Source: Rhea pennata
Lineage: Eukaryota > Chordata > Aves > Rheiformes > Rheidae
Reading direction: 5' to 3'
Length of the DNA stretch: 64,000 nt
Assembly: GCF_028389875.1 (NCBI RefSeq)
Contig: NC_084665.1
Coordinates: 682,001-746,000 of the forward strand
Both the position numbers and the translations under genes were made by a program. Below the pieces are notes generated by a model. The model saw only the letters and a list, made by a program, of their open reading frames with translations, was not told the DNA's origin and searched no databases. How positions within the stretch are numbered: the stretch's first letter is position 1; each line of letters begins with the position of its first letter. This document shows, one piece after another, positions 47,612 to 59,786 of this stretch.

Positions 47612-50186
47612 ATAGCAAAGAACAAGACAATTTCACTGCTCTAGGAATAATGTATTTACACGTGCCAGGGATCTTTGCTGGGAACTGGAACTGTTACCGC
47701 TAGGATGGTCCATGGCACAGTTTCAGCCCATGCCAAGTAGCTTCATTCTGCAGATACCCAGATTTGGGATGTAACATGGGCCAGGGAGCATTTCCAGCAG
47801 ATACCATGGATATAATTACCTTGCTCTGGAAGAAAGGAACTTTAAAATACAGGCTTAGTGAAGCTCTGCCAGCTGGGCCACAAAACACTAGTGCATACCT
47901 TTTACTTGTGGAAGTGACCTCCATGCTCGCTCCTGCTTTTGGAGACCTAAGCACCGGCATTCTCAGATGGGTAAACACTTTCACTCCAGTTTTTGCAGGT
48001 TGCCTCTCGATTTCATCTTTGATCTGGCCTTTGCAGACACCCAAAGCCTCAGGCTAGTTTCCTGGGGTTTCTCCTTGCCAGGAAGGCACCTGTGTCCTCC
48101 CACCCACCCCACACAAGACTCATGTGACTGAGGAAGCTGGAGAGCAAGTCGCAGTCACATGAGAAACATTGGCCAAAGCAGTAGGACCTGATGTTTAACA
48201 GGAACAATTTTACTAGCTCTTGACTCAAAGGAGGATATTCCTCCCAAATTTATAGTAGGACTTTGAAATATAGAAATGTTCACATTAAAGTGAAACCTCT
48301 CCCACCTGCTGCAGTGTCCTTGTCACAGCTCATCACTCTTAACTGTCTCCTTCTCATTCCCTAATCTTGTGCCATGTTAAGAGAAAAACCTCACTGGAAT
48401 ATGCCAAGTTATTTTCCAATTCTTGTACTTACCAAACCAAGAAAATGAGCCATGGTATTGCTTTCACATAGATGTAAGATGACCTCACTCATTCAGAGCA
48501 ACAAAAAACACATTGGAGGGAACATCTCGCATAACCCAACACAGGGAGCACAGAAGGCCTAGCTGAGCAACCAGGCAGGGATACAGGCCACAGTGGAGTC
48601 CATGGGGACTTACAGGCTGGAGCAAAGGTTTCCTCTACCCTCTCTTCTCACCAAGCAACACAAGCTCATGATCCATATGAGCACCAGGTGGCCAGCACGT
48701 GTACACTCTCCCAACAGCAAATGCAAGGGTCAGACAGATGCATCCACCTCTAAGTGCTTTGAGGAGAAGATTTGACATACATCAGTCCTGCAGCTAGCAG
48801 GATCCTCAATTTGTGGTCTGTTTCTTCTTCATTCTTCACCCTTCAAATCTGCCCTGGTTCACTGTAGTATTGCAGCTCTGCTCCTTTAAGCATCCTCTGC
48901 GGTTCCTGGCTGAGGGGATAAACCTGTTTTATCTGGCCTAGCTCTGCAGAAGTCTCCCATAACTAGCACAGACATCGACTGCTGGCAGCTCAAACCCTGG
49001 CAGAGCTTCCTCCTTTCTCTCCTACTTAGCACGTACCTGGCTACAGAGCCCTGCAAAGCTAAGAGCCCCTCAGGCTCAGAGGGCCTGCAAAGTGCCCACT
49101 TGTGGGGCTGCCAAGGCAGACAAAAAGGACCAGGGCCCCACTGCTTAGTCCAGCCACAGCAGGGCCCAGCCACAGCTCCCCCTCCTCAAAGGGGCCAGAT
49201 CCATCAGGAATGTGGAAAAGACCATGTAAGAGTTGGGTGGTTTGCCCTAGATGCCCCACGAGGCAAGGAAAACAGGAAAAGCTGGGTACCTACTGCCATC
49301 CTACTGGTCAAATTTTTGAGGACTAACACCCTGATGTCACACACTGATATACTAGCCCCTTCTTCTGCCCCCCATCTGGGGGACAGTCCCCTTCCCAACC
49401 CTGTGTACTTTGTTACAGTGCTGCAGAGCTGTGTAAAAGCCACTTAAACAAGGACTGTGTAATCTCAACACTGAGCTCAGTCACTCACTCAGCAAACAAG
49501 CCTTCTTGCAGGACTGCCTTATCTTGCAGCTTTGGTAACCTCAGCTTACGTACACAGTTGTGTATCGGAGCCGACAGAGGGCAGGGGCTGCCCCCAAGCC
49601 TCCCCTGTTTCCTTCTCACTGGTGTGCTTCCCACAAAATAAATGTTCCCTTTTCAAGTTTCTTGCAGTTTTCCAAAACCTGCTCCACCTATCCAGCTCAC
49701 GGGGCCCTTCAGAGAATCCACCCTCTGAGTCCTTCCCCTTCTACCAAGCTTTCAAAAACAGTCCTCCTTCAGCTTCTCTGTGACCAGATACAGCCAGGTG
49801 GTTTATTTACAAAAAGATTTCACCACTAAGTCACACTACATCTCACCCACAGAAGACTCCTTGTTTTCATTGTACCTTCTTCTTGTCCTGTGCACCAGGG
49901 GAGCCTTGGTGGCTGAATGCTTGCATACTCACACACAATAGTTTGAGTAACCAATTCCTGTTGACTAAAGAAAGTTTTTCCCAACCAAGTGTCATCTTTC
50001 TTCCTTCAGCACACATCCTTCAGCTTGCAATCTCACTCAAGCAGGCAAACATCACATGCACTGTTCCAAGGATGGCAAATAAATGCTGCATTTCCCCCCC
50101 TTCCTCTCCAGGCAAGGCTGAGCTGCTCGCAGCCTCCCATGTTAGTCTGTGCTTGGCATAACGCCTGACCGAGGTCTTGGTGTGGG

Positions 50187-50200
50187 CACACACACACACA
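50187..50200 (+). repeat. (CA)7 microsatellite
   Basis: Seven CA units. Confidence 0.85.
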
Positions 50201-53200
50201 GGAGATGCACATCCAGCAGATGTTCTTTGGGCCACCAGCTCCATTGGCAACGCTTCCCCCAGTTCTGTCTGCAGAAGACATAACTCTAGCTTGGCCATTT
50301 TGCCAACCCTTGCCACAAAGAGGCACAAGATACTGCCCTGAGGTCTAATGTGCCACAGAGCTGTCCTTCCCCCCGTCCGAGACAGGGCCAGCTCTCACTT
50401 GAACGCACGCTGCCGTTGCAAGTGAACGCTCCGAAGGAGTCAGTGTTGCAGGATGACCCCCCTCTGTTCCCATCCCTGCTGTCCCCAGGGATGCACAGAG
50501 CAAGGAAAGCAAGAAGAGATCATCTTTTCCCTCTCCCTTCCCATAGTAACACCCACTTGATGCTTGGCGTTTTCCAAGAGCGTTTAGTGTGATTCACTCA
50601 CTCTGCCCAGAGCCAAGCTCCTCAGTCTCTTCTTTCAACCAAAGGATGGCCTAGTCTCTCCAAAAACCATTAGACTCCACGCTGCAGAACAGTTGCTGCT
50701 GACAACCAAATTGAAGTTAAGCTAAATCAGTTTTCATTTATTGTTTTTAACTTTTTTTTTTTTTGCATACACACATGGGACAGGCAAGGCCTTTTCATTT
50801 TGCCTTATTGACACCTGTGACCAATTTCTACATCACCTTGCATGTTTTATAGGCTATAGGACTAGTAATTCCAGGAGGAATGAGTAACCTTAAAGTCAGA
50901 TCCTAACCAGGCCCTACACGCATGGGCAAATTAGTGCCAATCCAGACATAGAATCCAGGCCTCACAGCAGAAAGCAGGCTTTAGGGTAGAAAGAAGGCTT
51001 TCTGCAACAGATGGATGGGAATACACAGACTCCAGCTAAGCCTAAAAAGCCCAGTCTGCCCGATCAGGGCAGACAAACCACATCAAGATGAAGACATCTG
51101 AAACACGGACCATCAGCTATCAGTAGAAAAATACAGCAACGAAGAGGGTGGGGCTTGACTTGTGCAAATATACATAGGGAGGGCCGGTGCAGAAAGGAGA
51201 TGGTGGCTCTTTGCGGTCAGTCATAAGAGGAAGAGGTGAATGAGGTCACCACACACTAACGTCACAACCAACCACATCCAGAACTAGGCAAACACAGCTA
51301 GAGAGCCCTATCAGCGTACATCAGTCTTGCATTCCTACAAGTCAACACAACTGTACTAGGTTACATCAGAAGAGACTTCAGCCTCCTCTCCCAATATAAG
51401 AAGAAATTGTGTAAGAGGGTTGTTTAAACTAGGATTTCCTGCACTGCAGAACAGCTGGGCTGTGTCTGGCAAGTCCAACAACAGCTTTCAGAGAAATCCT
51501 GGAGTAGCATTAGGGAGGATCCAGGAGTTCCACCCCACAATCAGCACTCCAGGACTTTGATACTGCTCCCCATCACTGTTGGTGACATCAAAAGTGCCTC
51601 AAGTTCACTAACCCACAGCACCCGTAAGAGCAGCTCATGAAAGCCGTCCCAGAGGCCTTGCTACTAATTTAACCATATACAGGATTAGGAACCACACAGA
51701 TCTAATTAAACATACGGAAAGTACCATGCCACATTAACAGAAGCAATGACAACTGGTGCTCAATGAGAAGCTGAACATTTCATTTCCAGCCAGGCCACCT
51801 CACATAACACTATGGCCTATGCATGCAATAGTCTCCTCTAGAACCTTGCAGCAGCAATTTCAACTTCACGAGCATCAGCACAGAAACAGGCCTTGGTATT
51901 TATTCAGTGTCAAAACCATGGCTTGAACTAGAACTAGCTTACTGAAGCTAAACTGCAGGAGCGTAGCTGAAGAGACAACCCAAAGGCTAAAATACTTGCA
52001 TCCTCAAAGGAAAAAACAAAACAAAAAGAACACTCTTATTCCTCCTACAATCCTATTCCTAGATAGACGCAAATAAGTGCTAACAACAATAGGCAGGTCT
52101 AGAGCTACAATCCCAATTTGTACGTCATGAAAGGTTTGGGTTGAGGCTTTGCTATCTGTTTGTACTGATTTGTTATGAATAGATCAGAGGAAGAAAAGAT
52201 GCATCAGAGATTCTCCAGAGCAACTGTTGTGAAATCCCAACCCTGGGATGGACATCAGGTTGGATTGGAGGGCAGAGAATAAGCCAAGCCCTAGAGAAAC
52301 TTGGTCCAAAGACCGCCAAGTCCAGGTTAAAGCTTGTCAAGTCAGACACTGCTTTCTTCATCTGGGTCTGCTGAAGATCTAGCACAGCTTGAGACCATAA
52401 GCTGTGCCACACATAGACAGACAGGACAATGAGGCAGAACCAGACCTGAACTAGATCACTGAAAAACCTCTCTCTAAAAGAGAAAGTTCCAATCCAATGG
52501 TCCATTTATAAGTGGCCAATAACCACCAGGGAGCATCAGTGGAAATCTGCTTGTCCAGCATCTGAGGCACACCATGGGGAGGATGGGTGAGTACTGGTCA
52601 TGGGTAAGGTGTCACTGCTTAGCAGCAACCAAGTAGCCACTTTTACAAAACCTGATGAGATTAGCCAGTAAGGGCTTATCTGGTCTCACCTTCTGCAAGA
52701 ATTAGGTCCTCTCGCAGTGGAAGGATGGTACCAACATGCCCTGGAAGACCTTCCTCAAACTTCTCCTCCTCTGCTTCAGATGGGAATATGGCAGCTCTAA
52801 GCATCTAGATTTTTATAGGAACAGCTAGTTAGCTGCTAAAGCACCACATACACAGCCCAAATTGCTGTTCCTGGCTCCTGCAATAGCAGTTGGGATGTAT
52901 CTCAGGTTGCCAGATAGAGAACAGACCAACTACAGCAAAGATGCCTTCTCCTGTAAGAGGTCCAAGGCATGAAAAAGCAGAGACCTTCCTCTGCAAACAC
53001 TGGAGAAGAGGAATAAGAGGAACTGTAGTTACAGATACTGTAAATTTGCTAAGTATCTTACTCCTAAGTAAAAATCCCTCCTGTTCCTCATCTTAATCAG
53101 GGCACTTAAAACTAGTCCCAAACAGCTGCTCCCACTTCCTTTGTCCAGCTCTTCTTCAAACACACAAGTAGTACATTAAGAAACAGTAAATCTGTGCAAA

Positions 53201-56200
53201 GATTTGCAAATAAAAATAAGACCTTTGGAAAACACCCCATACAAGCAAGCACCCCTCTCCCAGCACCAGAGGCAGCTGTGCTTTACAGTAGGACAGTTTC
53301 CAATATTTTCCTTCTCTGTTCAGATGAGGGATTTCCTGTCCTCCATGGCAACAACACTGCATTTACAGAGGGAGGCCGTGCCAGACTGTGGAGCAGCATG
53401 AAAAATCTTAAAGTGGCACTGCCTGTTAGCTCAGGCTTTCAGCTCACTGGTATCGCCCACATCCATGGACAGAAGCCACTCTGCTGCCCTGCTTGAAAGG
53501 ATTGTGAGTGAGGGCAAGTTTTCAGATAGCACAAGTTTACACAGCTGCTCTGCCCACGCAAGAGGAGTTATTTCCATCACAATCTGAGAAACTAGTCTTT
53601 CTGAAGGAAGTCACCTACTACTAGCACATCATCTCCCATCAAGAGCTGCCTAAACACCTTCCAAAGGACAATCCTTTTCTTACAAGTAAAGGTTCACAGT
53701 TCAAAGGCAGCCCCATCGTGCAAACAGCCTTGGATTTAGGTGGCCTAGGCCTTCCCACCACAGCTTTAGAAGTAAGCATTACCACTCTCTCCTGGCAGAA
53801 AAGCATGTACTGGACCAGCACTAGTCTGTTGTTTCAGAGCACAGGAGAGCTAAGCTAAACCTCCCCAGCAAGGTCTCCCCTCTCCTCCAGGAGCACAGAA
53901 ATCCCTGACTAACTGATACCAAACCCGAAGTATTGGGCAGAGGCACAAGTGCAAGTGATGCCTTCTAAGCTAGCACAGGTAAGTCTTCTCTTACACACTT
54001 TCTTCTTCATAAAGGGAAGCAGAACAAACTCGATCCAAACTAAACCAGATACAATACAGTAGAATGTTGTTTTCAAAGCAGGTAGTAGGTTGTCATTAAA
54101 CAGGAATATTAAGCTATTTTTTCACCGTTTTATATCAGTGAATCAGATTCCATGGGGTATTTACCATACAGAATAGACTTAGAAAAGTTTATAGGTAACA
54201 GCAAAGCAACTCTAAAAAAAAAAGAGAGATGAGAGAATCCCTTCAACTGTTGGGGAAAATTTCTGCCAACTTGACTGAAAGTTGGTGCTGCAAGCAGCAA
54301 GTGCATGCGATCTACCTACTGCACACCTTTCCACTGCTTACAAGCTAAAGCATCAGCAGAGAAGCACCCACATAGCATTTCAAAGCATCCGGGACTTCTT
54401 TGCCCTCTCAGTAGAGCCTGCTCTTGAAATTCCACTGCCAAGGAAAACTGATCCACAAAAGAGACACTAAAAGCAACTTAAACCAACATGTTCCACTGTG
54501 TTGAAGTGGACATGAAACCATCACACTAGTAGTTACTACATCTCCACTGAAAAGCAGCAAATAGCAGCCAAGGGACAGTCTAATTAAAAGTCACAAACGC
54601 TCGATTGACTACTTCCAAAAGCAGCAGATCAAGACAGCATGGACCTTGAGTGGGATTTCAGAGCCAAGCTAGATTTCTGGCTCTGACAGGCTCCCTGTGG
54701 AACAACAGGCAAGTCACCTTTTCTGCACCCTGCCTCAATGCTCTCCTCTAAAGAGGTAAAAGAGGTACCATTCTTCTCGTTTTTCTGTTCCAAACACAAA
54801 GTTTTCCTAGCAGGGATTATTTTTGGCATACAAGCACAAAAATCCAGTCCAGCCAGATTCTGATCTCAGCTGAGCCTTCTCCTTGGCCTTGTAATATAAA
54901 AAGGCAAACAAAAGGTAAGGCCTAGCCCACACCAGGGCTCAGTCTCTGGACAGCATTTTGCTAGCAGATGAACCACATTTCTAGAAAACATTAAGCTGCT
55001 GGTCTAAAGCTAGAGCCAAGCACTGATTAAGTATTAAAATGGATTGCCAATATCTGTCCAGTGAGCTGCAAATGGACAGATTTCAATTCCTATTCATATA
55101 TTCCACTGTCACCAAGTGATGACACAGGTGTTTCTCACAAAAGCGTAATCTGAAGTGACTCCTAACTGCTCTCAGGCCTAGCAGCAGAAAAACACACTCA
55201 AAGTCCTACCCAAGAATAGTAACTCTGCAGAGCTGTACAGCATAGACAAGTCGCTCCTCTGAATCTTTTGAGGGAGACTACAAGTGCCAGAGGTGCTATT
55301 GCTGCCTACTGGAGCAGGGTGGGGAATCTTCCCAGCCCCACGTTTTGAGAAATTAGTGTTTGCTGTTATCAGAAATATGGTACAAGGCTCCAAGAACTGC
55401 TCGAGATCAAGACCTCAGATCAGAGCACATTATACAGTATGCCATCCAGAAGAAACAGGAGGGAGTGAAAATGAGAGTACACTAAGAAAAGAAGAACTAG
55501 TCATGACAGACCTTTAATAAAAGCATTTTCTCAGCAGCCATCTCAAGGATAGTTGGGCTGTAGTTGAATCTGTTCCCTCTCTCAGGATCAGGGTGTTTAT
55601 CAGAGGTTTTCAGGTGCTCTGTATCCCAAAGGCACAGAAACTTTTACTCTGCCTTTTCATCAGCTTTAGCAGTGATGCATCTTCCTGGAATCACCAGTAC
55701 TTGTACAAACAAGAGCAAAGCAGCTTGCTCTTCAAGCACTTCTGAGCCATCCCTAATTATCCCCTTCCTGTGGCTGTTTCACTGAATCCTTTTCTTGTAC
55801 TGCACCAAATTGCGATCTCATTCAACAGGCTAGGTTAGTCAGCCTCGTATCTGATCAGGCTGGTTCCTCTCTGCTGTTTTTCCAATATCTAAATATTGCC
55901 AACTTCCCAAGTACAACCACCACCTGTTTCTCTTCCCCCTTCCCCCGACATAGACACTCTCTTTTTAGTATGCCTGACCCACTGCAAACTCACCATTACC
56001 AACCCTGCAGCCTTCTGCACCCAGATATTCTGCTGCTGGTCCCTCTTGAGTCTGCATTGCCATCCAGATCCACCATTTTGTTCTTGTCTTGACATTCAGC
56101 TCTACTCCACCAGGCAAAGCCAGTCAGGTATCTGCAGCACCCAAGGCTCAGTTATGGCCCACTAGAACTACACCTCCACATCAGTCATCTTCACTTCTCT

Positions 56201-56954
56201 GCAAGTGATGTGCTACCACTGTTCAAGGACAGGAATCACTTCCTTGCTCTCTACTGCTGAGCAGACAGGATTCCTCAGGAGTCACACTCCTGTTAATAGG
56301 ATGAAAAACAAACCTGCTCCTCCATAGGATGGAGAAGAAAAAAGGACCCTAAAATTATCATACACAGAAGGACACACTGTATCATACAATACTCTGCACA
56401 GCCCAGCAGCTGCATGCCAGCAGAAGCATTCTCCCTTGGAGAGCACTATCTCTGTGCTATCTGTCACAGCACAGGCCACCAGCAGAGCATTGATGTACAG
56501 GCAGATGTGTCTGCTACCAGCTATGTTAATAGAAATACATGCCTGACTCCAGGCTGGAGATTTGTACCCGCTGGGCTGCTGCTAGAAGAGCCTATAGCCC
56601 ACTTCAGGCAAGGCAAGCTGGGTTAGCAGAAACTTGCTCTTTAAACTCTTTGAGGCAACATGGCTGGAAGGGGTCATATAGCACAAACCAAACACTTAGG
56701 CTGGTTAGTCAGTGGTATGCTCACCTCCAGGTAGGAACAGCAATGGCCTCTGTCAACAGTATTGCAGTTGGGTATCTAACAAACCTGAGTAAACCAGCCC
56801 AAATATTAGCTCTCTGATCTTTTTCAGCTAGACAGAAGAAAACAGATGAACAGCAGAACTGATGTTGAAAACTACATGCTACAATTATCAAAATGGTGAG
56901 GCTTGTGTCTGTTCTCCAAAGCCTATCTACAACTCGTAAATCAGAGCAACACAC

Positions 56955-56990
56955 TTTTTTAAAAAAAAAAAAAAAAAAAAGAAAAGAAAA
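56955..56990 (+). repeat. T6-A20 homopolymer pair
   Basis: T6 followed by A20 and GAAAAGAAAA. Same arrangement as the run at 42.3 kb. No retroposon body is evident. Confidence 0.88.
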
Positions 56991-59233
56991 AACACAAATA
57001 CACAGCTTTTTAGATGTGATCAGTATCTGCAAACTAAAGATGCTCAATCCTCGTTTGGAGCATTCACAAAACTGTTCTCCACCCCTCCAATTCATTTTTT
57101 TAAACCAAGTCTCTGCAACTGAGAAAAAGAAAAAACCCAAGTTTGTGTTTATTGAGAACTATCTGTCCTACTGAACCAACATGTCTGTGCTGTTTTTTGT
57201 TCTGCTAAGGCTTTATTTGAGGCCTTGCTACAAGGGAAATCAAATTAGTGAGAAAAAGGTATTTCTATCCTTCCCTTTGAGCAGGCTGCTCACATAAGCA
57301 GCTGTTTAAGGCTACAGATCTCTTGCCTATCAATATATACTTAGCTGCCACGTAAGAAACCGAGGTATGAAGCCGCTTTCCAGTACTTCATTACAATTCA
57401 GTCTGAGGGCAACTCTGGTGTGATTATTTTTATAAAGAGTTGTCCAAGCCTGCCACCCACTGGTCTCCAGGAATGTGATTTCTGCTCCGTTAATAGCACT
57501 TTTGCCGAATTAACCCATTTCGGACATTGAAGCTGACCACAATGCACTCTACTGGTACATTTGATGCAAAACACCTTCCTTCAAAGCAGTTATTGGCAAA
57601 GACTTTTATAGCTACAGATTTTTGCAGTCATTGTGACTTAACTAACTGCAACACCAGGATAGAACTATAGTTACACCCACTGAAAGTATGCAGAAGACAC
57701 TCAGAATCTGATCAAATTAATACTTTAATCTGAGTGCAGCTATGTTAAGAATTTAGAGTGCAAACCAACCTAGAGCCAACCATCTCAGGAAAATGCTCCA
57801 AAAGAATAAAAAGCTTTCTTGGTTAAAGTTTCAAGCACTTAGCTACTAGTAGTACATAAAGTCAAGGACAGCCTAGAATGCTTCTGAAGTCAGGATTCAA
57901 AATGCTCTTTCACACTGATACCATCTGTAGCCTTTTTTAGAAAGTAAGCCTGTAGTATAAGTAGTTTAGGATAACTATATTGAAAGACCAGCTTCTTCAG
58001 GTTCAGCATAAAGGCAGTTCAGTATTCCCGGGACACTTCTTACTACTGTCTGATTCAAAGACCCTCCAGCTCTGAAGAGCTAGGGTCAGTGCTCCACTGT
58101 AAACACTGCATTTTATGGTAAAGCAGCAAAGACAAGAGGATGCTGCCTCCCCTACTCCATATGCCATACATGCAAAGAGGGCATGAAACATCCATGGCTT
58201 TCCTGAGCCCTGGTCACCAGAACCTAGAGTGCTCTGCTCTTTTGTAGAATGAGGCAGCCAAAGGTAGAGAGGACATTTTTCAGAAATGCTAAACATTCAC
58301 CAGCACGAATGTGCATAGCTCAAGACCACCAACAGTCCAAGATCCAAGGACAAGCAGCTAGAAGAGTTTACATGACATGTGCTTGTCATAGGTGATAGCA
58401 GTGCTATGAGCAATCCCTGTTCTACGTATGGGCCAGATACCCACGAGCAATAAGCTTATATGGCTGCTACTGAAGTGATAATTGGGCAGAGGCTGAGCAT
58501 GAACTCCAGAAACTATATCACCCACTACTTGATACTGTTCCTGTCAAAGGAAATTAAAAGGTGACAGAGCTGAGGCATTTGAGCTAGACTGCACCTCTCA
58601 GCAGCCAGTCCATCCTGCAGCAGAGTTTTCAGCAGTTCTAAAATGAAAAAGCATTGATAGTTATAGAAAAGCAAGCCCCTTAACAGTCCTTCAGTACTAC
58701 CTTTGAGCCCCCCATTCGCAGAGCTTCTGCAGTTGAGGCTGCTCCAGGCAATCTGTCCAGAGCATAGCCAGAGTCATGCTTAAAGCATGACTAGAAACTT
58801 AGTCACAAGAGACTCATGCAAGGCTACATCCGAGACAGGCAAGAGTTGTACTTTAAGGCTTGACATTTAGACAGTCACTGGTTGCTAACAGGAGTTGTCA
58901 AGATTGATAAGAATATAAAGCACTGTAAGCCAGTCTAAGAGCCAAACCCTTTCAAACCTCTCAATTTAATGTTTCAGAAAGCTTTGGCTTTCCTAGTGCA
59001 TAGCATGCAGCAAACAAGATAGCTACTCGGGAATTGCACCACGAGCTGATTCCCCCGTATTTCATATCAACACCCATTCTAAGAGCAATTCTACTGAGTC
59101 AGATATGCTTTATGTTCAGTGAAGAGCCCCAGGTGACGAGTAATTTGTGATAAACTGATGCTTCAGGCCCAGAGTTATTTTACATCCCACACAAAGTCTT
59201 GTGATAGAGCAACAGCTTGTAGTATCAGATATC

Positions 59234-59239
59234 TTTATT
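59234..59239 (-). terminator. SNX5 distal poly(A) signal
   Basis: AATAAA on the minus strand, about 500 bp after the stop, followed by a T/GT-rich stretch. Confidence 0.55.
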
Positions 59240-59646
59240 TGCTGTATTGCCCAAGTGTACAAATACCAAATGTACTTATAGAAATTCAAAATATACTGTA
59301 GTAGAAATCTGTCTGTGAAGTGGAATGTTATTTACTTTATAAAATTACTAGGTTTATACAAGCCATTCCTACTTGCAAGTTTCAAATGCATCAGGGCTAT
59401 GAAGAGACAGATTGCTTTATGACCCTTCAAAAGGGGAGGTCTCAGAAAATGCCTTCTACTAGATGAAGAGTCAGTCAACAGCAAATTGATTTCTTACATT
59501 TGACTCATTTTGAGTTATCAGCCAAACAGGATGTTAGCTACATCCAAACAATGCATATGAAATTCAGCTCTCATTTATACCAAGAAAGTCAATACATCAC
59601 TATTAACATGGTTAAGTATTAGTCAAACAGAATCTTAGTAACAACA

Positions 59647-59652
59647 TTTATT
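59647..59652 (-). terminator. SNX5 proximal poly(A) signal
   Basis: AATAAA on the minus strand, about 87 bp after the stop. Use would give a very short 3' UTR. Confidence 0.4.
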
Positions 59653-59738
59653 TTTAAGCTAATGAAGTCAAGCCAATAAGTTTTCCCTGGCCATCGAGTG
59701 CAATTGATGCTTTTTTCACATTCTCAGAATAAGGCGCC

Positions 59739-59786
59739 TTAGTTCTTGAACAAATCAATACAGCTTTGCAGGAGAGACACATTGTT
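59739..59786 (-). CDS. SNX5: SNX5 last coding exon
   Basis: Fifteen codons plus TAA (59739-59741), preceded on the minus strand by TTTCCAG. It encodes the conserved C-terminal end of the BAR domain. Confidence 0.93.
   Translation of the reverse strand, partial: NNVSLLQSCIDLFKN

Larger units (their letters stand above)
42383..59209. other. Unique intergenic sequence 3' of SNX5, no gene seen
   Basis: No coding exon, RNA gene or young CR1 copy seen in about 17 kb; the longest frames (up to 153 codons, for example 47164-47625 minus) look like chance. It holds homopolymers and simple repeats at 46429-46450, 46647-46674, 47600-47611, 50187-50200 and 56955-56990. A patch near 57350-57560 with retained CpGs and TTAATAGC/GAATTAACCC words may be conserved non-coding sequence. 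Confidence 0.4.
59210..59738 (-). other. SNX5: SNX5 3' untranslated region (predicted)
   Basis: It runs from the base after the SNX5 stop to just past the distal poly(A) signal. Two AATAAA signals lie in it on the minus strand, at 59647-59652 and 59234-59239. The distal one is followed on the transcript strand by TG-rich sequence (59190-59220), which suits a cleavage site. The end is inferred to within tens of bases. Confidence 0.6.

Noticed and set aside
47164..47625. 153-codon minus-strand frame, rich in Cys and Trp
   Set aside because: No family resemblance; overlapping frames of similar length on both strands suggest a local lack of stops rather than a gene.
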